A stretch of 64,000 nucleotides of DNA, from positions 11,514,001 through 11,578,000 of the forward strand of contig CM060893.1 of NCBI GenBank assembly GCA_030762935.1, in the 5' to 3' direction. The DNA comes from Hymenopus coronatus (lineage: Eukaryota; Arthropoda; Insecta; Mantodea; Hymenopodidae). Positions 56,504 through 64,000 of the stretch are shown here, one piece after another; within the stretch, counting starts at the first letter, position 1, and every line of letters starts with the position of its first letter. The notes below the pieces were generated by a model, which saw only the letters and a program-made list of their open reading frames with translations, made no database searches and was not told the DNA's origin. Made by a program: the position numbers and the translations under genes.

Positions 56504-57325
56504 TCTGATGTGTACCATTCACATAACTTTCTCTCGCTGTTCCAAATTCAAACTATCCTTACAATAGATTATTTTTGTATCTACACAATGCTTATCGAGA
56601 TAAATGTTAGTAGATTTGGTCTTATTTCTTGCTTCATTGTAAGTAGAAGGGAACGCATTAGGCTAAAGCGATAATCAAATATTTTAAAACTGGTCATTAT
56701 GTGAAACAATTGAGGTTCGGTTCGCTTTGCAAGGTCCCGTTTGAGAAATGTGAAATAGTTTAAAACTGAAACCAAAAACACGGAAAATTTCGAAAACGGT
56801 CAGCTTTACAAGAAAAACGTATATAATATAAATTATGTGTTTTACCGAGATATACATTTTTGTGCGGTACTTTTTTTTTTTTTTTTTCGTTATCCTTTGC
56901 GGTTTAACAAAATTCAGCAAAAATCAACAAGAATAAAGAGGTCTTCAGAGGTTATTCCCATAAAATTCAAAATGTACAATTTATTTTTTATGTAAATATA
57001 TTTAATATACGGTATTTATGCAAAATTGTTAGAACCATTTTAGAGAAGAACAAAATTTTCAAAACATGGGGAGATTTTCTTGAAAATCTTCGTGTCGCAT
57101 CCTTACTAAACATAAATACCAAGTTTGGTACGGATTTAACGATCGTTTCGTTTTTGGGCTATGATACGCGCGCGTGTACGGATCTTTTTCTAAAAAAAAT
57201 TCGGACTCAGTCAAAACACATATTTCCAGTTAAATCTTGACATTGAATGTTTGTTTGGAATACCTCCAATACCTTCTCTAGCTATTATGTAAATTGGATC
57301 TATATACGTGGTGGAGAAAGTAAAC
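56504..57325 (+). mobile_element. HER repeat copy, forward, diverged
   Basis: Starts TCTGATGTGTACCATTCACA and ends near 57325 with GGTGGAGAAAGTAAA. The terminal palindrome is degraded (CTATTATGTAAATTGG). Confidence 0.85.
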
Positions 57326-57339
57326 ATATACATTTTAAA

Positions 57340-57667
57340 AGCTGTCGCTAGAGCCATTTTTGAGAAAATCAAAATTTTCGAAAAAAGTTCCATGTAAAGG
57401 GTAGTTGGGGGTGGGGAGATTTTATTGAAAATCTTTGTGTCGCATCCTTGGAAGGTAGTAAACTTAAATACAAAGTTTGGTATTTTACCGACTTTTCGTT
57501 TTTGAGTTATCGTGTTCACATATAAGGAACCTTTTTCTGATTTTTTTTTTGGATTCAGGGGGTCTCAAAACATGTATTTCCGGTGAAATCTCGGTATCGA
57601 ATTTTTAGGTGCATTACAATACCTTCTCTATACACTATGTACATAGTACGTGGAGAGAAAGTAAAAA
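57340..57667 (+). mobile_element. HER repeat, 5'-truncated forward copy
   Basis: From GCTAGAGCCATTTTTGAGAA to the intact terminal hairpin and GAGAAAGTAAAAA. Confidence 0.9.
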
Positions 57668-58064
57668 TACAAAAGATATAGCGAACGCACACCATGTCTA
57701 CGTTTACGAGAGTGAATGAATGAATGAGGTAGTGTAAAGAAAGTATTAAAGTTTTGTATAAAATGTGTGCCTTATTTAATAAAATGACTTTTGTTATGTC
57801 GCGGAGTATTTATTCGCTTTATCGTGGATGTTAGTTAGCCTGTAACATAAATACCGCGTTACCATGGAGTCCTGTACACATCCGGGATATAAACACCACA
57901 CTATCGGCTCGAACAATCGGGACAAGTTACTCGCTTGTGATGAACAGCTCCGATTTTATCCTTACCTGGGTTCGATGCCCGTTATTTATGTGTTAATGAC
58001 ATTCCATAGTGGCACCTTTTTCACCTCGACATTCATTTGTTTCCCGAGAGTATAATACAGCAAG
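57668..58064. other. Unannotated stretch
   Basis: No recognised feature. An open frame from 57864 (MESCTHPGYKHHTIGSNNRD) has no family match that I know. Confidence 0.3.
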
Positions 58065-58208
58065 ATGGCCTCCTTTCAGACAGGTGGAGGGGAAAGAAAA
58101 ATGAAGAAGAGGGCACAAGAAATTGAAGACATAGAAAATAAGAAGATGGTTCATTTGTCAGCCGCCTTCCGTTCTTCATTTCGCAACTCGATTGTAATTT
58201 GGAGTTGA
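58065..58208 (+). pseudogene. Short ORF, possibly a hAT N-terminus fragment
   Basis: ATG in good context (CAAGATGGCC) opens a 47-residue frame, MASFQTGGGERKMKKRAQEI then EDIENKKM. The Gly-Lys-Lys-Arg start resembles the N-terminus of ZMYM1/TTF-type hAT transposases. It ends in unrelated sequence. It could equally be a small exon or chance. Confidence 0.3.
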
Positions 58209-58518
58209 GCCACAAGAGCGCGCAGTAATGGAGCGTATAGACCCCCCGTCGTGACGGCAGGGAGGCACATGTGCCCTTCTCGTTCCCAGCCATGTGTGTA
58301 TCACCTTTATCGTCATCGCCTCCTCCAAATATGAGCAGATGTTATTATATACGAGCCAATGTAATAATTGTAGTGCACTAATAGTACATTCATCCCATAC
58401 TTCCCCTACTACTGACCTATAATAATGAGCCCAAGTATTGCATCCCACCTAAATAATCGATAACGATATTTCAACCAAAACTTGAGTTTGAACTTCCATA
58501 CAATAACATTTATAAAAA
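58209..58518. other. Unannotated stretch
   Basis: No recognised feature; ends in diverged HER-like bases. Confidence 0.35.
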
Positions 58519-59332
58519 TCTGATGTGTTCCATTCACATGCCTTTCTATTTACTTCATACTAATCGAAAAAAAAATTAGCAGAAATAGTCTTATTACTTG
58601 CTTCCTTGTAAGTAGCAGAGAAATAAGGGAATACCATAGGCTAAAGTGCTAGTCAATAACTGGTTGATATATGACTGAAGTTCCTTCGTTTGTATGGGCA
58701 CGAGTTCACAAAGTCCTGTATGAGAAAATCACAAGTTTTTATAGCTGAAACCAAAAACAAGGAATATCTCAAAAACAATCAACTCCACGAAGAAAAATTG
58801 TATTACAAATATTGTGTGTTTTAAGGTGCTCTACATTTGTTGTGCGGTAAGTTTTTATCTATCTCATACGGATTAGCAGTTATGCAAAATTCCGTAAAAT
58901 TGACCCAGAATAAAGAAGTCTTCAGAGGCTATTCCCAGAAAATTCAAAATAAACATTTTATTTGTCCGGTAAATATCTTTAATACACGATATTTTAACCA
59001 AAATCGTTAGAATCATTTTTTAGAAAATCAAAACTTTCGAAAAAAGTTCCATGTAAAGGGTAGTTTGGGGTGGGGGGATTTTTCTCAAAATCTCCGTGTC
59101 GCATCCCTGGAAGATACTAAACTTAAATACCACGTTTGGTATTTTACCGACTTTTCGTTTTTGAGTTATCGTGTTCACAGACACACGGACACACTGACCT
59201 TTTTCTGAAAATACCTTTTTGGATACAGGGGACCCTAAAACATATATTTCCGGTGAAATCTCGGTATCGAATTTTTTGGTGGAGTGTAACACCTTCTCTG
59301 TACACTATATACCTAGCACGTATTGAGAAAGT
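58519..59332 (+). mobile_element. HER repeat copy, forward, near full length
   Basis: Starts TCTGATGTGTTCCATTCACA with a 35-bp deletion after ATGCCTTTCTATTT, and ends at the terminal hairpin and GAGAAAGTAAAAA. The A-run continues into an AAG-rich tract. Confidence 0.9.
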
Positions 59333-59451
59333 AAAAAAAAAAAAAAGAAGAAGAAGAAGATAAACGTTAGCAGAGATTATTTTACTACCTACATATGTTC
59401 TTATAGGTTCAAGAAGATACAGGGAATACACTAGGCTGAAGCAACCGTCAA

Positions 59452-59452
<1 letters not shown>

Positions 59453-59496
<44 letters not shown>
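59453..59496. repeat. (ATT)n microsatellite
   Basis: About 14 uninterrupted ATT units directly upstream of the reverse SINE, at the position of that SINE's 3' tail. Confidence 0.95.
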
Positions 59497-59683
59497 TGTA
59501 GCTTCACGTCCTTTAAACTAGTTGATCATATCGGACAATGACTGAAATTGGTTAAATGATGCTCAGATGATCTCGGGGTCCCTGGAGCCTAAAGTCATTC
59601 GACATTCGTCTTCTAAGCATAAGGGAAAGCCCGAAAAAAATTAACTCACCCTAAGCGAGATTCGAATTGGTGACCTGTTGCCA
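59497..59683 (-). mobile_element. tRNA-derived SINE, family 2, reverse
   Basis: Complement of GATCTCGGGGTCCCTGGAGC and ATTCGAATTGGTGACC (B box). The (ATT)n array lies at its 3' end, so the tail is a microsatellite. The A-box end is missing. Confidence 0.8.
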
Positions 59684-59684
59684 T

Positions 59685-59740
59685 GGTAGCTCAGTGGCAG
59701 AGCAACCGATTAGAAATCGGGAGATCCGTGGTTCATTGCA
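59685..59740 (+). pseudogene. tRNA-like fragment cut by a HER
   Basis: GCCATGGTAGCTCAGTGGCA forms a D-arm-like segment. CCGA and TCGG flank a 7-base loop TTAGAAA (AGA in the anticodon position, Ser). GTGGTTCATTGC would be the start of the T-arm, after which the HER begins. With no acceptor stem it is a SINE head or tRNA pseudogene. Confidence 0.4.
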
Positions 59741-60921
59741 TTTTTACTTTCTCTATATGCACTATGTACATAGTGTATAGAGAAGGTATTGCACTCCACC
59801 CAAAAATTCGATACCGAGATTTTAATCAAAATCGTTAGAGCCATTTATGAGAAAATCAAAAATTTCGAAAAAAGGTCCATGTAAAGGGTAGTTGGGGGTG
59901 GGGCGATTTTTCTCAAAATCTTCGTGTCGCCTCCTTGGAAGATACTAAACTTAAATACCAAGTTTGGTATTTTACCGACTTTCCGTTTTTGAGTTATCGT
60001 GTTCACAGACACACGGACACACACACACACACGGATCTTTTTGTGAAAATGCTTTTTTTTTATATTGGGGACCCTAAAACATATTTCCGGTGAAATCTCG
60101 GTATCGAATTTTTGGGTGGAGTGCAATACTTTCTCTATACACTATGTACATAGTGCGTATGGAGAAAGTAAAAAAGCATTTTCACAAAAAGGTCCGTGTA
60201 TGTGTGTCCGTGTGTCTGTGAACACGATAACTCAAAAACGAAAAGTCGGTAAAATACCAAACTTGGTACTTAAGTTTAGTATCTTCCAAGGATGCGACAC
60301 GAAGATTTTGAAAAAAATCCCCCAACCCCAAACTACCCTTTACATGGAACTTTTTTGAAAATGTTGATTTTCTTAAAAATGGGTCTAACGATTTTTATTA
60401 AAATTTCGTATATTAAAGATATTTACCTGACAAATAAAATGTTTATCTTGAATTTTCTGGGAATAGCCTCTGAAAACTACTTCATTCTGGATGAATTTTA
60501 CGGAATTTTGAATAACTGCTAAACCGTAAGAGATGGACAAAAACTTGCTGCACAGAAAATGTAGAGCACGTTAAAACACACAATTTATGTTATTTACATA
60601 TTTTTCGTGGACTTGATTGTTTTTGAGATATCCCTTGTTTTTGGTTTCAGCTATAAAACACATACTTTTTTCATACAGGACTTTGTGAACTTGTGTCCAT
60701 ACAAACAAAGGAACTTCAGTCACATAGCAACCAGCTTTTGGCTTTCACTTTAACCTATGGTACTCCCTTATTTCGCTTCTACTTACAAGGAAGCAAGTAA
60801 TAAGACTGTTTCTGCTAATTTTTTTCTCGATTAGCAGGAAGTAAATAGAGGCAGAAGCTTTTTAAATATAATTTATTACAGAGATATAGAGAAGGTCATG
60901 TGAATGGAACACATCAGATTT
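59741..60921. mobile_element. Composite HER: reverse, forward, reverse
   Basis: 59741-59822 is a reverse 3' end. 59822-60175 is a forward copy lacking its 5' half, with an intact 3' hairpin. From 60175 the reverse element resumes at AAAGCATTTTCAC, just past the internal A-tract, and runs to its 5' end at 60921. The simplest reading is a forward copy inserted at the A-tract of the reverse copy, followed by deletion of about 40 bp of host and the 5' half of the insert. Confidence 0.8.
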
Positions 60922-61029
60922 TTCAATGTGGCTCTACCCATCCAACTCCTCTCCTACACACGGCTTGTGTGAAAAAAACAATTAAAACCAATGCAGGAGG
61001 TTCTCCAAAATCACTGGAAGGTCACCAGC

Positions 61030-61757
61030 AAAACAGACATCAAAACCATCACAGCTGATGTTGACGAATACAGGGAAGAAATCTACCAGTATTTGCGAGA
61101 GGCAGAGATTCGACATCGACCTAACCCATGATACATGAGGAAACAACCTGACTCAATGAGGTCTAGCCTTTTAGACTGGCTAGTAATGGAGGTTGTTCAA
61201 GAATATCAGACCAGAGCAGTTGGCAGGCTGAGGGCAGCCCGAGGTGTGATAGACGTGTCCCTGTTCTTCGGACGAGATTGTTGGGTTTACAGGATGGCGG
61301 GCGAGAGTTGGGGTTGTGGAGTGACAGGAGGAGGCAAATATTTCTCCTCGACGGTTGCCTGTTATGGTGCAACGGCCCTTGTGCACCGCTGGTGTTGAAG
61401 TTTATTCAAAAATATTTATTTTGGGTTTTTAATTTTGATATCCATGCAACTCTTGAAGGATTGTAAGGAGCTTAGCCGTAGCAGCTGTTGGAGGTGCTCC
61501 TTCGTTACCGGGGATGCCCGCAAGCCATGCGGGGAAGCCGGTATCGCCTGAAGCGGCGGTTTTTGGGATTGTAATCCCCAAGAGGCCTAACGAGGGATGG
61601 AATGGTAACCTTTCGTTGAATTTTGTTGCCCGACGCCTAATCTCGTCCTACAGGTATGGTAGACCAGAGGCTTCGTGCAGGAGTCTCGTAGGAAATAGTC
61701 GAGGCCCGAAGGCATTGTATTTAGCCGTCTCATACAGCGATCGTTTTCTAAGTTTAT
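61030..61757 (+). pseudogene. Cyclin A pseudogene, interrupted
   Basis: 61030-61215 reads KTDIKTITADVDEYREEIYQ, YLREAEIRHRPNP, stop TGA (61129-61131), then YMRKQPDSMRSSLLDWLVME and VVQEYQ. This is the start of the cyclin A cyclin box (YLREMEVKxKPKxxYMKKQPDIT, then MRxILVDWLVEV). The expected continuation appears in another frame at 61709-61757: KALYLAVSYSDRFLSL, the next helix (LYLAVxYIDRFLS). Between them, 61216-61708, is foreign GC-rich sequence. Three codons are missing at QPDSMRS. A functional cyclin would regulate CDK1/2 in S and G2/M; this copy has a stop, an insertion and truncations. It may be a retrocopy or a broken exon pair. The symbol is left blank because this is a fragment. Confidence 0.85.
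61216..61708. mobile_element. GC-rich insertion of unknown type within the cyclin pseudogene
   Basis: About 490 bp, clearly GC-richer than the window, with strong hairpins: CCCGCA and TGCGGG (61515-61531), and GGGATT with AATCCC (61564-61578). AGACCAGAG occurs at 61208 and again at 61669, so the left edge may have been duplicated. No known protein frame was recognised. Confidence 0.4.
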
Positions 61758-62227
61758 TTGTTTATTGTTGTAGGGAAAGAGAAAGTAAAACTTATATTTA
61801 ACCTGAGTTGTATTTTAACGGGATTTTTGTGTAGTAAGCAACAATCCAGACGCTCGATTGTTGAGTAAACAGCCATGAACATTGTTGCTAGCAGACCTTC
61901 AAGTGGAACTGCGGCAGATGTCAAGATGACGTAGGCAGGCAGGTACCTGGCTTTGCCAAAAACCTGAGGGTGAGGAAGGTATTTCCTTGTGTACCGACCG
62001 ACGTGGGAGGTTGTATCTATGACAGAATTAAGTCTGTGTCTCTAGGAGAGCCAGATTTCATATCTCTTACAGTACCCTTGTATATACATACCACTAAAAC
62101 GTGTAATAGCCCAGAGCAGCCAGGCCCCGAAATTTTGTTTCTTAACCACCTTCAGATTCATTTCATAAGAAAGGTAATACTTAACAAGTCCCAATAGGAA
62201 GTATCTCTTCAGAAAGAAAATCTCTAT
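61758..62227. other. Unannotated stretch
   Basis: No recognised feature between the cyclin remnant and the next HER end. Confidence 0.4.
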
Positions 62228-62341
62228 TACTTTCTCTACACCTACTATGTACAGTGTATGGAGAAGATATTGTATTGCACCCAAAAATTCGATACCGAGA
62301 TTTCACCGGAAATACATGTTTTGGCATCCACCGAGTCCAAA
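62228..62341 (-). mobile_element. HER 3' end fragment, reverse
   Basis: ACTTTCTCTACACCTACTAT to CCACCGAGTCCAAAAA, stopping at the internal A-tract, where another reverse copy begins. Confidence 0.85.
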
Positions 62342-63503
62342 AACTTTCTCTACACGTGCAATGTACATAGTGTATAGAGAAGGTATTGTAATGCATGCTG
62401 TCGCCCTCCGTGGTGTAGTGGTTACCATGCTGACTTCATATTCTACCCAAAGTCGCGGGTTCAAACCCGGCGGAGGACGATGGCTTTCTTCGGGCATAAA
62501 AATCCTTCGTAAGGGAAGTAAAGCCGATTTACGGCACGTAAAGGAACCTCAAGTCTGGTAGAGAGGCCTCTGAGCAAAATTAAGCGGTCTTTCATGCCCA
62601 ATTTAGAATGGGACGCTGAGAACCACGACAGTTAAAGAGCGTCCATAAATAACACATCATTTACATTTTTATTTTATTGTAATGCACCCAAAAATTCGAT
62701 ACCGAGATTTCACCGGAAATATATGTTTTGGGTCTCCCTGAATCCCAAAAATGCATTTTTAGAAAAATTTCCGTGTATGTGTGTGTCTGTCTGTCAGTGT
62801 GTGAGTGTATGTGTGTGTGTGTGTTTCTGTGGGCAGCATAGCTCAAAAACGAAAAGATCGTTAAATACAAACTTGGTATTTTAGTTTGGTATCGTCCAAG
62901 GATGCGACACGAAGATTTTCAAAAAAAATCCCCCCACCTCAAACTACCCTTTACATGGAAAAAGTTCGAAAATGTTGTTTTCTTAAAAATGGCTCTAACA
63001 ATTTTGATTAAAATATCGTATATTAGAGATATTTACCTGACAAATAAAATGTATAGGTATCTTAAATTTTCTGGGAATAGCCTTTGAAGACTATTTTATT
63101 CTGAATTAATTTTACGGAATTTTGCATAGCTGCTAAACTGTAAAAGACGTACGAAAACTTAAAACACAAAAAATATAGAGCACGTTAAAACACACAATTT
63201 ATGTTATATATATATATTGGAGTTGATCGGTTTTCAGATATTCCTTGTTTTAAGTTTCAGCTTTCAAATACATACTTTTCTCATACAGGAATTTGTCAAC
63301 TCCTGTCCATACAAACAAAGGAACATCAGTCACATAGCAACCAGCTTTTGGCTTTCACTTTAACCTATGGTACTCCATTATTTCGCTTCTACTTGCAATT
63401 AAGCAAGAAATAGGTCTATTTCTGCTAATTTTTCTCGATGAAAATGAAGTAAATGGAAGCATAAGCATAGAAAGTCATGTGAATGGAACACATCAGATTT
63501 TTA
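62342..63503 (-). mobile_element. HER repeat copy, reverse, carrying a SINE
   Basis: The 3' hairpin end is at 62343 and the 5' end (complement of TCTGATGTGTTCCATTCACA) near 63500. SINE 62396-62674 interrupts it. Removing the SINE and one target duplication restores TATTGTAATGCACCCAAAAA. Confidence 0.92.
62396..62674 (+). mobile_element. tRNA-derived SINE, family 1, complete, 12-bp target duplication
   Basis: The head CCCTCCGTGGTGTAGTGGTT (A box), B box GGGTTCAAACCC, the full body and the tail AACACATCATTTACATTTTT are present. TATTGTAATGCA flanks it perfectly (62384-62395 and 62675-62686). This is the best reference copy for family 1 and shows retrotransposition into a HER. Confidence 0.95.
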
Positions 63504-63983
63504 AAGAATCGTTTGTACAAAAGTGGATGGAGAAAATAATGCGCATGTAATGCTCAAATGTTTATACCTTTATTTCTAACCCAATACATAGACTCAGTAA
63601 TTACAATATATATGTTATTCCGTACTAAATGTTGAAAGAGTAAAACTACCTACATAAGGTGTTTGTTAGGCTTTCTCGTATCTTGGTACCAAAGATGTAA
63701 GTCGAACATGAGTAGTCTGTGTGTAGGATTGGTTCCAGTATTTTTTGCGCGCCAATCGTATTAGTTACACTTAATGCATACAGATGTCAGGAGGGATAAG
63801 CAGTGAATCCTTCACATCATAAAGAAATCACATCAGTGTAAACCCCTACTAAAACTTTATGCTCGCCTAATCCGTATCTATCACCTGCCTCAAAAAAACC
63901 TTTCCTTTTATTCATAACATTTACAAGTAATGAAGTCTCGAGGAAAAAAATTATGTAATAAAAATATTATACATCAGAAAAAA
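63504..63983. other. Unannotated stretch
   Basis: AT-rich, nothing recognised. Confidence 0.4.
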
Positions 63984-64000
63984 TCTGATGTGTTCCATTC
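63984..64000 (+). mobile_element. HER repeat 5' end, cut by the window edge
   Basis: TCTGATGTGTTCCATTC after an A-run. The mirrored ACATCAGA just before it (63970-63977) hints at a second, reverse end. Confidence 0.8.

Noticed and set aside
59685..59740. Functional tRNA-Ser(AGA)
   Set aside because: The T-arm and acceptor stem are replaced by a HER end and the D-arm is not Ser-like; at most a SINE head or pseudogene.
1..64000. Bacterial operons, phage or defence systems
   Set aside because: No such genes, no prokaryotic gene density and no ribosome sites; the window is transposon-rich eukaryotic DNA.

Overview
This is a gene-poor, AT-rich, transposon-dominated piece of a eukaryotic nuclear genome, most likely an arthropod and plausibly a hemimetabolous insect with a large genome. 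The clues are C2H2 zinc-finger terminal exons, acidic SUMO-motif N-terminal exons, GT/AG splice sites, tRNA-derived SINEs with target-site duplications, hAT, mariner, IS630/Tc1-like, non-LTR and Penelope-like remnants, and a cyclin A pseudogene. Species cannot be fixed from the sequence. Nothing bacterial (operons, CRISPR, ribosome sites) is present.

Likely host coding DNA is all on the minus strand. Two paralogous zinc-finger terminal exons lie at 8545-9958 (15 fingers) and 14822-15722 (9 fingers, three damaged). An N-terminal exon with sumoylation-type motifs lies at 31002-31316. A possible first coding exon is at 36147-36240, and a possible further exon or decayed exon is at 10963-11257.

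Most of the rest is one interspersed family, called HER here (hairpin-ended repeat): about 30 full, truncated, nested or palindromic copies of 0.8-0.9 kb in both orientations. A full copy starts TCTGATGTG, ends in a near-perfect palindrome around ACTATGTACATAGT followed by GAGAAAGTAAAAA, has a CA/TG tract in the middle, and carries ACTTTCTCTATA inverted near both ends. This resembles non-autonomous Helentron-associated elements (HINE/DINE-1-like), but no Rep/helicase is present. HER copies host later insertions: a 2.46-kb hAT element (47403-49863, perfect 8-bp duplication) and several SINEs.

Other elements are a deleted mariner (3270-4159), a ZMYM1-like hAT remnant (27847-29320), two deleted IS630/Tc1-like transposase copies (16538-16972, 25866-26440), non-LTR RT and RNase H fragments (7812-8195, 24714-25580, 29890-30090), a GIY-YIG fragment (24190-24426), a perfect 71-bp inverted repeat with a hammerhead-like core (21682-21837), a 1.2-kb fold-back (29731-30947), a 2.3-kb minisatellite whose units are mostly 21 codons long (42455-44740), and an interrupted cyclin A pseudogene (61030-61757).
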